From Negativicoccus massiliensis (lineage in GTDB: Bacteria > Bacillota > Negativicutes > Veillonellales > Negativicoccaceae), in NCBI GenBank assembly GCA_900155405.1, contig LT700188.1:496001-560000 (forward strand): DNA of 64,000 nt, given 5' to 3'. Numbering within the stretch: position 1 is the stretch's first letter; each line of letters starts with the position of its first letter. Positions 20,057-28,325 of this stretch are shown in pieces. Position numbers and translations under genes: made by a program. The notes beneath the pieces are model-generated. The model ran no database searches, was not told the origin of the DNA, and worked only from the letters and a program-made list of their open reading frames with translations.

Positions 20057-20852
20057 GCGTCTGCGCCAACTCCCGATCACGCTCATAGCAGGCTACAACG
20101 CCCTCGATTAAAGCCGAACGCAAACCGCTTCGTTCCATCGCCTGGATGCCCGCAATCGTAGTGCCGCCGGGAGATGTTACCTGATCCCGCAAAATAGCCG
20201 GATGAGTGTTACTCGTCAGTTGCATTTTGGCAGCGCCGAATAATGTCTGCGCCGCGGCTTTGATCGCCAGCTTGCGCGGCAAGCCGATTCGCACGCCCGC
20301 ATCCGCCAGTGCATCCATAATGACATAGACATACGCCGGTCCCGCACCCGCCAAAGCCATCATCGCGGTCAGTTCCGCTTCGCTAACGACAACTGTTTCA
20401 CCCAACGCGGCAAAGATCGACTCTACCATTGCAACATTGTTGTCCGCTACACCTTCCGCCGGTGCAATGGAAATCATCCCCGCGGCCACATCGACCGGTG
20501 TATTCGGCATAACACGTACTAAAGGCAGATTCGGTGCGCTCCATTCGCGAAGTTTCGCAAGTGTCGTTCCCGCGGCAATCGACACAATAACTCCCCGCGG
20601 TTTCGCTGCCAAAAATTCCGCCAGCACTTCTTTTACCTTGTCCGGTTTGACGGCGATAATCACCACATCGCAGGCCGCAAGTGCCGACCAATCCGCTCTG
20701 TTTACACCGTAGCGTTCCGCCACGTTCTGTGTTTTGGCAGAAGTGTGCTCCCGCACGTAAACATCATCAGCTGCGATGACCTTACCGGCTAAAGCGCCGC
20801 GCAAAATCGCGCCGCCCATAGCGCCTACGCCAATAATTCCCAGTTTTGTCAT
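20049..20852 (-). CDS. proC: Pyrroline-5-carboxylate reductase
   Basis: A 267-residue NADPH enzyme making proline in its last step. The Rossmann N-terminus is LGIIGVGAMGGAILRGAL; VRVMPNTPVDVAAGM and the C-terminal dimer segment SPGGTTIAGIQAMERSGLR (near residue 230) match the family. It occupies the place that ylmG holds in many Bacillota division clusters. It overlaps sepF by 4 nt (ATGA) and ylmH by 8 nt, so it is firmly inside the operon. Confidence 0.93.
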   Translation of the reverse strand: MTKLGIIGVGAMGGAILRGALAGKVIAADDVYVREHTSAKTQNVAERYGVNRADWSALAACDVVIIAVKPDKVKEVLAEFLAAKPRGVIVSIAAGTTLAKLREWSAPNLPLVRVMPNTPVDVAAGMISIAPAEGVADNNVAMVESIFAALGETVVVSEAELTAMMALAGAGPAYVYVIMDALADAGVRIGLPRKLAIKAAAQTLFGAAKMQLTSNTHPAILRDQVTSPGGTTIAGIQAMERSGLRSALIEGVVACYERDRELAQTHE

Positions 20853-21310
20853 TGCTGACGGCTGCCCCAGGTAGGCGCTACGTCAGCACCTAAATTGGGA
20901 GTAGTCGTGTAGGTATAATTTTCCGTATCCACTGTCATGTTGTTCGGTACAGCGAGGAAAATGGCATTGCTTACTTGTTCGATATGACCTTCGAGTGCGT
21001 AAGTAACGCCGCTGACAAAGTCAATTAAACGACGACCGACTTCATCTTCCGTTTTTTCCAAGTTAATGACCACCGGACGATACGATTTCAAATGATCGGC
21101 AATCTTTTCGGAGTCACCAAAGGTATACGGTTCTACAACAATCATCCGATACGCTTTCGACTGTTGTACCGGTACCGCCGCCGACGGCGTGCGATAATTC
21201 ACTCGATCGTTTTCATATTCCTCTTCATCATCCATGTATTCATCTTCATAATCGTCATGATTTCCCGAAACACTATCCACCATGCGATTCCAACTATCTC
21301 TCCAGCCCAT
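20849..21310 (-). CDS. sepF: Cell division protein SepF
   Basis: 153 residues. An N-terminal amphipathic helix (MGWRDSWNRMVDSVSG) for membrane binding is followed by an acidic linker (residues 18-40) and the SepF core (about 53-130: MIVVEPYTFGDSEKIADHL, RPVVINLEKTE, RRLIDFVSGVTYALEG). SepF polymerises and tethers FtsZ to the membrane. The gene lies 14 nt after yggS. Confidence 0.92.
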   Translation of the reverse strand: MGWRDSWNRMVDSVSGNHDDYEDEYMDDEEEYENDRVNYRTPSAAVPVQQSKAYRMIVVEPYTFGDSEKIADHLKSYRPVVINLEKTEDEVGRRLIDFVSGVTYALEGHIEQVSNAIFLAVPNNMTVDTENYTYTTTPNLGADVAPTWGSRQQ

Positions 21311-21324
21311 TGTTTTCCTCCTTA

Positions 21325-22011
21325 TTATTCACGGCTACCGAAAATCGCGGTGCCAACGCGAACCAGGTTCGCTCCCTCTTCAATCGCCACTTCCATGTCA
21401 TTACTCATGCCCATGGAAAGGTAGCGAATATCTTCTTCACCGTAACGCCGACGCAAATCATCAAACACATTGTAAGCGACGCGAAAAACCGGACGTACTT
21501 CTTCCGGATTTTCCACCAACGGTGCCATACACATCAGGCCGCGCAAACGAATATGGGGTGCCGCCTCTACGGCAGCCAATATATCTTCATATTCCGACAA
21601 CTTGAGCCCGTATTTTTGCGGTTCTTCCGCAATATTGAACTGCAATAAAATATCCTGCACTTTATCTATTTTTTCAGCCTGCTTTTCAATGGCCTCCAAA
21701 ATGCGCTCCGAGTCGACCGATTCAATCAAATCAAAATGTCGCACGGCTTGTGCCGCCTTGTTGCGCTGCAAATGCCCGATTAAATGCCAGAAAATCGGTG
21801 TGCCGGTATACTCCGCCTGCTTTTGTATCGCTTCCTGCACCCGGTTTTCACCGACAACGGTCACTCCCAAACGCGCAGCCTCTTGCACTGCGGCAACCGG
21901 ATGAAACTTAGTGACGGCAACTAATTGCACGTGATCGACACGTCCTGAGCGAATCCGCGCGTTACGAATTCTCTCTCGTACCGCTTCCAGATTCGCGGCG
22001 ATGTCCGTCAT
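21325..22011 (-). CDS. yggS: YggS/YlmE family pyridoxal-phosphate homeostasis protein
   Basis: A 228-residue single-domain alanine-racemase-like barrel that carries PLP and buffers B6 pools. The PLP lysine lies in LVAVTKFHPV (near residue 35). GENRVQEAIQK, WHLIGHLQRNK, LRGLMCMAP and the phosphate-binding LSMGMSNDMEVAIEEGANLVRVGTAIFG (shown in parts) match the family. First gene of the division operon. GGAAGGTGATGAG precedes the ATG. Confidence 0.92.
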   Translation of the reverse strand: MTDIAANLEAVRERIRNARIRSGRVDHVQLVAVTKFHPVAAVQEAARLGVTVVGENRVQEAIQKQAEYTGTPIFWHLIGHLQRNKAAQAVRHFDLIESVDSERILEAIEKQAEKIDKVQDILLQFNIAEEPQKYGLKLSEYEDILAAVEAAPHIRLRGLMCMAPLVENPEEVRPVFRVAYNVFDDLRRRYGEEDIRYLSMGMSNDMEVAIEEGANLVRVGTAIFGSRE

Positions 22012-22079
22012 CTCATCACCTTCCTCTATTTCATTCCTTACTGTTTCATTTCCTAATATATACGACTATATCACAGATT

Positions 22080-22108
22080 ATTATAGCAACTATTACCAAT
22101 AGTGACAA
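22080..22108 (-). promoter_or_regulatory. Promoter of the yggS-sepF-proC-ylmH-divIVA-speE operon
   Basis: TTGTCA (22103-22108), 17 nt, TATAAT (22080-22085) with a TGC extension. The spacer contains a perfect 6-3-6 inverted repeat (ACTATT, AATAGT; 22089-22103), a possible operator. Confidence 0.8.
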
Positions 22109-22111
22109 AAC

Positions 22112-22144
22112 AAAAAGAAGAAATCGTAACAATTTCTTCTTTTT
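22112..22144 (-). terminator. Terminator of the substrate-binding protein gene
   Basis: A 13-bp perfect stem AAAAAGAAGAAAT / ATTTCTTCTTTTT with a 7-nt loop. It shows that no transporter genes are co-transcribed downstream of the binding protein. Confidence 0.85.
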
Positions 22145-22200
22145 CTTACAGTTTTAACGACATAGGTCATATCCATCCGTAAATTTCAGCTTACGCTTTT

Positions 22201-23199
22201 TTAGTCGCAAAGTTGCGACGTCTTCGCCAACTCCGGATCAATAGCAATTCCCAATGTGCTTGCCGCTGAGCGACTGATCAATGGCGCCTGCGCTGCCGGC
22301 AACTCAATCGCAAGCGTTTGCGGTTGCGCATTTCCTTTCAGAATTTTAACTGCCATTTCACCGGCGCGATAGCCGATTTGGTAATAATCTACGGAAAGGG
22401 CCGCCAGCGCGCCTTCCTGCACGTAACTTGCCGCTGCACCAATAACCGGAATACGGGCGGCATTCGTCACGTTAATTAACGTCGGCAAGGCCGATGCAAT
22501 GACGTTATCCGTCGGTACATAAATCACGTCGACGCGACCGCTCAATGCCTGTGCAACTTGTGCCAAATCGTTGACATTACTGACCGTTGCCTCCGTCACA
22601 CTGAGCCCTTTGGCTTGAGCGGCGGACACAAAACTTTTCGCCTGCAATTCACTGTTGATTTCGCCGGAATTATAAATGATCCCTACCCGTTTAGCTGTCG
22701 GTAATAATTGTTGCAACAGTTGTACCTGCTCCGTTTCCGGTGTCCGATCACTTGTCCCTGTAACATTCGTGCCCGGCGCCGCATTTGTTTTTGCGAGTTT
22801 CGCCGATTCATAATCGGAAACAGCCGTCCCGACGATCGGAATCGTCGCCGTTTCGTTTGCCATCGTCTGCGCCGCCGGTGTTGAAATCGCCCCGATCAGC
22901 TGTACGTTTTGGCTGACGAAACGCTGCGCGATCGCTTTCAAATTCGACTGTTCGCCTTGCGCATTTTCCTGCATGATGGTAATCGCTTTACCGGGGTACG
23001 CTTCTTGGAGCGCTGCAACGAAACCGCGATTTGCCTCATCCAGCGACGGATGTTGCGCTATTTGAACAATGCCTACGACCGGGTTGTCTGTACCTTGCGC
23101 CTCCGTCGTTTTGCCGAAAAATTGAGTGCCCACCGCGACTATGCCTACCACTCCCAAAATGACTGCCCAACGTTTACTGCTCCATTGCATTTTCTTCAC
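22201..23199 (-). CDS. ABC transporter substrate-binding protein, TrpX-like (ABC_sub_bind family), orphan
   Basis: A 332-residue exported binding protein. An N-terminal signal segment (AVILGVVGIVAVGTQFFG) precedes TEAQG. Two alpha/beta lobes show VVGIVQIAQHPSLDEANRGF, AISTPAAQTMANETATIPIVGTAVSDY, GTSDRTPETEQV, RVGIIYNSGEINS, VDVIYVPTDNVIASA and IPVIGAAASYVQEGALA, typical of the family that includes TrpX. There is no lipobox cysteine. No permease or ATPase gene follows; a terminator and yggS do. A T-box leader with an inferred Phe codon suggests an aromatic amino acid as ligand. Confidence 0.82.
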   Translation of the reverse strand: MKKMQWSSKRWAVILGVVGIVAVGTQFFGKTTEAQGTDNPVVGIVQIAQHPSLDEANRGFVAALQEAYPGKAITIMQENAQGEQSNLKAIAQRFVSQNVQLIGAISTPAAQTMANETATIPIVGTAVSDYESAKLAKTNAAPGTNVTGTSDRTPETEQVQLLQQLLPTAKRVGIIYNSGEINSELQAKSFVSAAQAKGLSVTEATVSNVNDLAQVAQALSGRVDVIYVPTDNVIASALPTLINVTNAARIPVIGAAASYVQEGALAALSVDYYQIGYRAGEMAVKILKGNAQPQTLAIELPAAQAPLISRSAASTLGIAIDPELAKTSQLCD

Positions 23200-23212
23200 G
23201 CTCCCTCTAAAT

Positions 23213-23507
23213 AAAAACGTCCCTTCGCCAAGAAGGGACGACGGGACGCGGTCGCGGTACCACCCTAATTATCAAACAAAAAAGGATGGCACCCAGGGAC
23301 GGAAAACTCCGCGGTACCACCCTAATTATCATTTGATCAACTCATGACGCATTAACGACCGTCACGCCGTTCCTGCCTACTTATTTCAGCGGGAAAGCTC
23401 CGGAAAGAACTTCGGCGACCAACTTGTACCGGCTTGCACCACCCGCCGGCTCTCTGCGACTCATTGATAGCGTACTTTTTTCCTTCATTGCCATTGACTT
23501 GTAAATT
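23213..23507 (-). promoter_or_regulatory. T-box leader with two tandem antiterminator/terminator modules (inferred Phe specifier)
   Basis: From the predicted start near 23507 the RNA has a stem I region (AGTA, CAGAGAGCCGG, GGTGGTGCAAGCCGG, then GAAG-TTC-TTTCCGGAG) and two T-box sequences AGGGTGGTACCGCG (23323-23310 and 23266-23253). After the first comes a terminator (23322-23313 pairs with 23294-23284, then TTTTTTG). After the second comes CGTCCCTTC/GAAGGGACG (23240-23218) with TTTTT. Aligned on GAAG-NNN-5nt-GGAG with the cysE leader in this window (TGC, Cys), the specifier is TTC (Phe). Confidence 0.85.
23253..23331 (-). repeat. 22-bp direct repeat carrying the duplicated T-box sequence
   Basis: An identical 22-bp block occurs at 23253-23274 and 23310-23331, offset by 57 nt. 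It includes GCGGTACCACCCTAATTATC, so the duplication covers the T-box motif and its upstream flank. Confidence 0.95.
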
Positions 23508-23513
23508 TTTCAC

Positions 23514-23542
23514 ATTGTAACAAACGAAATCTTATTTGTCAA
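23514..23542 (-). promoter_or_regulatory. Promoter of the T-box leader and binding-protein gene
   Basis: TTGACA (23537-23542), 17 nt, TACAAT (23514-23519). The -35 overlaps the end of msrB. Confidence 0.85.
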
Positions 23543-23972
23543 ATGATTTGGTAAATATTTTTTTGTATGCGCCGTACCCCTCTTTATCCAGCTGCTCATA
23601 CGAAATAAATCGCAATGCGGCGGAGTTGATGCAATACCGTAAACCGGTCTCTGTCGGTCCGTCAGGAAACACATGGCCCAAATGTCCGCCGTTACTGCGC
23701 ACTTCCGTACGGGGCATGAACGGGATGCTCGTATCGCGATATTCGCTGACCGGCGCATCGTCAAGCGTCCGATCAAAACTCGGCCAGCCGCAGCCGGCGT
23801 CAAATTTATCTTCACTCGAAAAAAGCGGTTCCCCGGTGACCACGTCTACGTACAGTCCCGGCGCTTCCTGATCCCAAAATTCATTTTGAAACGGCGGTTC
23901 GGTCGCATTTTCTTGCGTAACACGATACTGCATATCGGTCAGATGCGCCAGTTGGCTCGGCTTTTCTTTCAT
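23532..23972 (-). CDS. msrB: Peptide-methionine (R)-S-oxide reductase MsrB
   Basis: 146 residues. It reduces methionine-R-sulfoxide. [11 protein letters not shown] (near residue 60), [16 protein letters not shown] and the catalytic cysteine in [11 protein letters not shown] (near residue 115) identify the MsrB fold. The zinc-binding CxxC pairs found in many MsrBs are absent. It overlaps the cupin gene by 4 nt, so the two are translated together. Confidence 0.95.
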   Translation of the reverse strand: MKEKPSQLAHLTDMQYRVTQENATEPPFQNEFWDQEAPGLYVDVVTGEPLFSSEDKFDAGCGWPSFDRTLDDAPVSEYRDTSIPFMPRTEVRSNGGHLGHVFPDGPTETGLRYCINSAALRFISYEQLDKEGYGAYKKIFTKSFDK

Positions 23973-24406
23973 GGCTCCTCCAAAAAATCACGAATCGCAG
24001 GATTTTCCTTCATCTTGGTAAGCTCTGCGTCAGTCGGTAATGTGACTTTGTCGCGCTCCTGATTGACCAGGCATAAAAAGCCGAGCGCTTCGCCGCGGTT
24101 CGCACGAAATTGATGCCATTGCCAAGCAGGAATGGTAATCAGATCACCGTACGACACCGCCTGCACCTCATCTCCTAACAGCGCCGTGCCTTTGCCTCGG
24201 AAAATCATCACCCAATGCGTGTGCTGATGGTGCTCGAGTGTAGAATATCCGCCCGATGCCACCTCAAAGTAGCGCCACTGGCAGGGAATATCTTCGGCAC
24301 CGTCAAATAATACCTGCCGGGTAACAGAGCGAAATGGACTGTTATCTTCTTTATATACCAATTGGGAAACATCATCCCAACGGTAATTTTTATGTTTACG
24401 AATCAT
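23969..24406 (-). CDS. Cupin-domain protein
   Basis: 145 residues with one cupin barrel: the metal-type motif [17 protein letters not shown] (near residue 62) and the second motif [19 protein letters not shown] (near 90-108). Members bind metals or small ligands and the function is not predictable. GGAGG lies 5 nt before the ATG at 24406. Upstream frame extension would run into the divergent TauE gene and is rejected. It is the first gene of a two-gene operon with msrB. Confidence 0.82.
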   Translation of the reverse strand: MIRKHKNYRWDDVSQLVYKEDNSPFRSVTRQVLFDGAEDIPCQWRYFEVASGGYSTLEHHQHTHWVMIFRGKGTALLGDEVQAVSYGDLITIPAWQWHQFRANRGEALGFLCLVNQERDKVTLPTDAELTKMKENPAIRDFLEEP

Positions 24407-24468
24407 AGCAACCTCCGTATTCATTATCGCACAGACCTTTCTTTCTGCAAAATCAAATCCATTCATGC

Positions 24469-24474
24469 TATAAT
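24469..24474 (+). promoter_or_regulatory. Putative promoter of the TauE/SafE gene
   Basis: TGCTATAAT extended -10 with weak -35. The transcript would start about 20 nt before the start codon. Confidence 0.45.
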
Positions 24475-24500
24475 CAAAAAAGAGTGAAAGGATGATCGGA

Positions 24501-25259
24501 TTGGAATTTTTATTGTACCTCTTGTTAGGGGCACTCGTAGCGGCATTTGGAACATTGATCGGTGCCGGCGGCGGCATTATATTTGTCCCGCTTTTTTTAT
24601 TTATGTTCCCCTGGTCACCGGCAATGATCACCGGCACCTCGCTGGCGATCGTTTTTTGTAATGCGGCCTCAGGTACTGTCGCGTACATGCGGCAAAAACG
24701 TATTCATTACCAGGCGGCCGTGCTGTTTGCCGTTTGCACCTTGCCCGGTGCGGTTTTAGGTGCGATCCTCACCGATTACTTTTCGGGTGCGTTATTCAAA
24801 CTTACCTTCGGCAGTTTTTTAACGCTACTCTCTCTTTTTATTCTTTGGCAAAATCGTCGTAAAAAAGCGACTCGCGTTGAACACACCGATACTCACTTTG
24901 CGTATTCGAAGCCGCTTGGCTGTGCCATCAGTTTCGTCGTCGGCTTCATCTCCAGTATTTTCGGGATCGGCGGCGGTGTCATTCATGTGCCGGCTATGAT
25001 TTATCTGTTGGGATTTCCGACTCATATTGCAACCGCTACCAGTCATTTTGTCCTGGCGGTTTCCGCTTTATTCGGTGTCGCAACGCACGGCGTGGCCGGG
25101 CATATTCATTGGCCTGCGGCGATTGTATTCGGTCTCGGCTCGATCGTCGGTGCGCAAATAGGTGCACGCCTCGCCAAACGTGTCCAAGGCCCCATCATTA
25201 TTAACTTGCTGGCTCTGGCTTTACTCTTGCTGGGCTTGCGGTTAGTATTGTTAGTATGA
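24501..25259 (+). CDS. TauE/SafE family sulfite-exporter-like membrane protein
   Basis: About 252 residues and eight hydrophobic helices. The family's paired motifs are present in both halves: AFGTLIGAGGGIIFVPLF and GFISSIFGIGGGVIHVPAM. Members export sulfite, sulfoacetate or other anions; the substrate here is unknown. The GAAAGGA site fits a TTG start at 24501 (8-nt spacing). The ATG at 24492 would overlap that site. This is one of the few plus-strand genes, and it runs toward the M18 aminopeptidase, 33 nt downstream. Confidence 0.85.
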   Translation: MEFLLYLLLGALVAAFGTLIGAGGGIIFVPLFLFMFPWSPAMITGTSLAIVFCNAASGTVAYMRQKRIHYQAAVLFAVCTLPGAVLGAILTDYFSGALFKLTFGSFLTLLSLFILWQNRRKKATRVEHTDTHFAYSKPLGCAISFVVGFISSIFGIGGGVIHVPAMIYLLGFPTHIATATSHFVLAVSALFGVATHGVAGHIHWPAAIVFGLGSIVGAQIGARLAKRVQGPIIINLLALALLLLGLRLVLLV

Positions 25260-25292
25260 TGATATAAATCTTTACGAGAAAGGATGTAAGCA

Positions 25293-26663
25293 ATGGAAAC
25301 TTATTCACGTAAAACTCCGGTTTGGAATCGATTCAACAAAACGCAACAAAAAGAATGCCATAAATATGCGGAGGAATACAAGAAATTTTTGGATGCGGCG
25401 CGCACGGAACGCCTGGCCAATAAAGAAATTATTCGTCAGGCAAAAGCGGCGGGGTACCGACCGCTGTCTTCTTTCAGCGAATTGCACGCGGGCGACAAAG
25501 TGTACTTAGATCACAAGGGCAAAGCTGTCATCATGGCGGTTATCGGCCGCGACGACATGCGTCAAGGTCTGAAATTGATCGGCTCCCATATCGACTCACC
25601 TCGTCTCGATTTAAAGGCGAACCCGCTCGATGAAAAAGACGGCTTGGTATTTCTCCGCACGCATTACTACGGCGGTATCAAAAAATACCAATGGGTTTGC
25701 ATGCCGCTTGCTCTCGTCGGTGTAATCGCTAAAACCGACGGCAGTTTGGTTAATGTGGAAATGGGACTGGATTCGAAAGATCCGGTATTGTACATCACTG
25801 ATATTTTGCCGCACTTGGGACAGACACAGGCGCAGAAAAAGCTCAACGAAGCCATCACCGGCGAAATGTTGTTACCGGTAATCGGCGGTCATGGTGAGGG
25901 CAAAAAATCCGCCAAGGAAATGGTGCTGAAAATTTTCGGCGACAAATACGGCATCACGGAAGAAGATTTCGCCAGTGCGGAGCTGGAGGTTATTCCGGCA
26001 CAGGGTGCACGCGACGTCGGCATCGATCGCGCGTTTGTCATGGCGCACGGTCAGGACGACCGCGTCTGCTCCTACGGCAATCTCGCCGCCATTCTCGCCG
26101 CGAAACCGAGCACCAAAACGCAAGTCGCGTTATTTACCGATAAGGAAGAAATAGGTTCGTACGGCAACACGGGGGTCAACTCTTCCTACGTCACCGACTT
26201 CATTATGGATCTGCTGGAATTGCAAGGTGACGGCAGCCATCGAGCCCTGCGCGATACATTGCGGCATACGGAAATTCTTTCCGCCGATGTCACCGCATCT
26301 TTTGATCCTACTTTTGCCGATGTAATGGAGAAAAACAATTCTTCATTGACGGGCTTCGGAATTGTTTTAACGAAGTATACCGGCGCGCGCGGTAAGTCCG
26401 GCAGCAATGATGCCAATGCCGAATTCCTCGGCAAAGTTCGCGGCATTTTCAATGAAAATAATGTGCCTTGGCAGATTGGTGAACTCGGTAAAGTCGATCA
26501 GGGCGGCGGTGGCACCATCGCTTTGTACCTGGCGGCCTGGGGTTGTGAAGTAGTCGATTGCGGCGTGACGATGCTCAGCATGCACGCGCCGCTGGAGCTC
26601 GTTGAAAAAACGGATGCCTATTGCGCTTACCTTGCGTATAAAGCGTTCTTTGAAAGCAACTGA
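25293..26663 (+). CDS. M18 family aminopeptidase
   Basis: A 456-residue two-metal aminopeptidase of the ApeA/aspartyl aminopeptidase group, cytoplasmic, removing N-terminal (often acidic) residues. Metal and catalytic motifs in order: GSHIDSPRLDLK (near residue 97), HGQDDRVCSYGN (near 252), the catalytic FTDKEEIGSYGN (near 284), SADVTASFDPTF and the C-terminal SMHAPLELVEKTD (near 428). AAAGGATG lies before the ATG. It ends at a bidirectional terminator shared with cysK. Confidence 0.92.
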   Translation: METYSRKTPVWNRFNKTQQKECHKYAEEYKKFLDAARTERLANKEIIRQAKAAGYRPLSSFSELHAGDKVYLDHKGKAVIMAVIGRDDMRQGLKLIGSHIDSPRLDLKANPLDEKDGLVFLRTHYYGGIKKYQWVCMPLALVGVIAKTDGSLVNVEMGLDSKDPVLYITDILPHLGQTQAQKKLNEAITGEMLLPVIGGHGEGKKSAKEMVLKIFGDKYGITEEDFASAELEVIPAQGARDVGIDRAFVMAHGQDDRVCSYGNLAAILAAKPSTKTQVALFTDKEEIGSYGNTGVNSSYVTDFIMDLLELQGDGSHRALRDTLRHTEILSADVTASFDPTFADVMEKNNSSLTGFGIVLTKYTGARGKSGSNDANAEFLGKVRGIFNENNVPWQIGELGKVDQGGGGTIALYLAAWGCEVVDCGVTMLSMHAPLELVEKTDAYCAYLAYKAFFESN

Positions 26664-26670
26664 ATAAAAT

Positions 26671-26701
26671 AAAAAAGAACCTCCGCGGAGGTTCTTTTTT
26701 T
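26671..26701. terminator. Bidirectional terminator between the M18 peptidase gene and cysK
   Basis: AAAAAAGAACCTCC GC GGAGGTTCTTTTTTT, a 14-bp stem with T-runs on both strands between convergent genes. Confidence 0.93.
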
Positions 26702-26708
26702 ATGGCAA

Positions 26709-27647
26709 TTATTTGTCGGCTGCACCGAAAATACCGAGTGAAAGATACCGTTCACCCGTATCCGGCAATAAAGCAACAATACGCTTGCCAGCAAATTCCG
26801 GACGCTGCGCCAAGGCCGTTGCTGCCGCCACTGCGGCGCCGGAAGATACCCCGACCAGAATTCCTTCTTCACGCGCTAATGCTTGCGTGGCCGCGATCGC
26901 GTCTTCATTTGTTACCGTGAGCACTTCATCGTACACGGCTTGGTCCAAAACTTTCGGGATAAAGTTGGCGCCGATGCCCTGAATTTTGTGGCTGCCGGCT
27001 TTGCCTTCCGTGAGTAACGGAGAAGTCGACGGTTCTACCGCAAAAATTTTCACGTCGGCATCCTTTTCTTTCAGGAAGCGGCCGACACCTGTCACCGTGC
27101 CACCCGTACCGACACCGGCAACAAAAGCACCGACATGACCATCGGTATCTTCCCAGATTTCTCGCGCGGTAGTCGCTTCATGCATCGCCGGATTCGCCGC
27201 ATTTTCAAATTGTTGCGGGATGAATACATTTCCCAATTCTTTTTTCAGCTCGTTGGCTTTATCCACCGTTCCCTGCATTCCCTGCGCGCCCGGCGTCAAT
27301 ACAATCTCAGCGCCATACGCCTGGGCCAGTTGACGACGTTCGATACTCATCGTTTCCGGCATAACCAAAATCACACGATAGCCCTTGACGGCGCCGACAA
27401 ACGCCAAACCGACACCCGTATTACCGCTCGTGGGTTCCACAATGGTCATCCCCGGAACAAGCGAACCGTCGTTTTCCGCTTCTTCAATCATCGCCAGCGC
27501 CACGCGGTCTTTCACCGATCCTGCCGGATTTTGTCGTTCCAATTTTACAACAATCTGCGCTGCAAGATTTCGTTTAGCCGACCATTTTTTCAATTCTACT
27601 AAAGGAGTTTTGCCCACAAGATCTAAAATCGATGTAGCAATTTTCAT
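26709..27647 (-). CDS. cysK: Cysteine synthase (O-acetylserine sulfhydrylase)
   Basis: 312 residues. A PLP enzyme making cysteine from O-acetylserine and sulfide. The PLP lysine lies in KLERQNPAGSVKDR (near residue 41), followed by PTSGNTGVGLAF, the phosphate-binding GVGTGGTVTGVGRFLKE (near 175) and GVSSGAAVAAA. GAGG precedes the ATG at 27647. It uses the product of cysE, whose gene lies at 44.8 kb in this window. Confidence 0.95.
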   Translation of the reverse strand: MKIATSILDLVGKTPLVELKKWSAKRNLAAQIVVKLERQNPAGSVKDRVALAMIEEAENDGSLVPGMTIVEPTSGNTGVGLAFVGAVKGYRVILVMPETMSIERRQLAQAYGAEIVLTPGAQGMQGTVDKANELKKELGNVFIPQQFENAANPAMHEATTAREIWEDTDGHVGAFVAGVGTGGTVTGVGRFLKEKDADVKIFAVEPSTSPLLTEGKAGSHKIQGIGANFIPKVLDQAVYDEVLTVTNEDAIAATQALAREEGILVGVSSGAAVAAATALAQRPEFAGKRIVALLPDTGERYLSLGIFGAADK

Positions 27648-27692
27648 TCTAAAACCTCTTCCCATCTATGTTATTGTACAAATAATGTACTA

Positions 27693-28313
27693 CTATGTTT
27701 TTTGTAAATACACAAAGCCTCCGCCCAGCAGGGTTTCTCTCGCCCATTCTGCCGGCGCAAAACTTTTTTTGATGCCTTCATCATAAACATCGGCAATAGC
27801 GGGCGACTGATCGGTATCCAAACGCACAATAGGCGCCCAATGCCACGAATCAATCGTCTCTTGGTTACCGCGATGGCGGTTTAAAAACGCAACCGGCGAA
27901 TCACAGTCCAAACCTGCCTTGATAAAATTCAATACTTCTTCGCTCGAAGGACGAAAACGAGAGACTACCGACACCGCGAGCATCCGAGCATGATAATTTT
28001 GCATTCCCGCTTCCCGAAAAAACATTTCCAGTCCGTCACGTAACCAGCGGGTTTTATAAAGTCCTCCCTGGCGCGGTGTCACATAATCCCAAATCCGATT
28101 CATTTGCGTTAACACCGCATTCGTAGTCTGCAAATCTTTCCAAATGCCATCCCGATGCAGGCAATACGCCGCCAAATACGTCGCTGTCGTCGGGCCGCAA
28201 CCGGCTCGTCGGTGCCATTCATCCTGATACCAATCTTGCGAATACCCGTACCAAATCCGACCGTTGACTTCGAAGTCGAGTTGATCGGGTTTTTGTAACG
28301 AATATATAGACAT
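27693..28313 (-). CDS. C39-like papain-fold protein of unknown role
   Basis: 206 residues, no signal peptide. RRAGCGPTTATYLAAYC (near residue 38) resembles the catalytic-cysteine region of C39/C70-type papain-fold proteins, and DSWHWAPIVRLD (near 160) supplies a matching His and following Asp. Proteins of this kind may be inactive binding domains or peptidases. It lies 12 nt after the cyclophilin gene, probably the last gene of a VOC-tcdA-ppi operon. I have no more specific family. Confidence 0.55.
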   Translation of the reverse strand: MSIYSLQKPDQLDFEVNGRIWYGYSQDWYQDEWHRRAGCGPTTATYLAAYCLHRDGIWKDLQTTNAVLTQMNRIWDYVTPRQGGLYKTRWLRDGLEMFFREAGMQNYHARMLAVSVVSRFRPSSEEVLNFIKAGLDCDSPVAFLNRHRGNQETIDSWHWAPIVRLDTDQSPAIADVYDEGIKKSFAPAEWARETLLGGGFVYLQKT

Positions 28314-28325
28314 CCGTTTTCCTTC

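Noticed and set aside
23390-23440. Val (GTT) or Trp (TGG) specifier in the binding-protein T-box
   Set aside because: GTT is one base off the frame fixed by the cysE T-box, where the same slot would give an implausible GTG. TGG lies 10 nt too far upstream.
24407-24688. Longer start for the cupin gene
   Set aside because: The extension is antisense to the TauE/SafE gene and lacks a ribosome site, whereas the ATG at 24406 has GGAGG at 5 nt.
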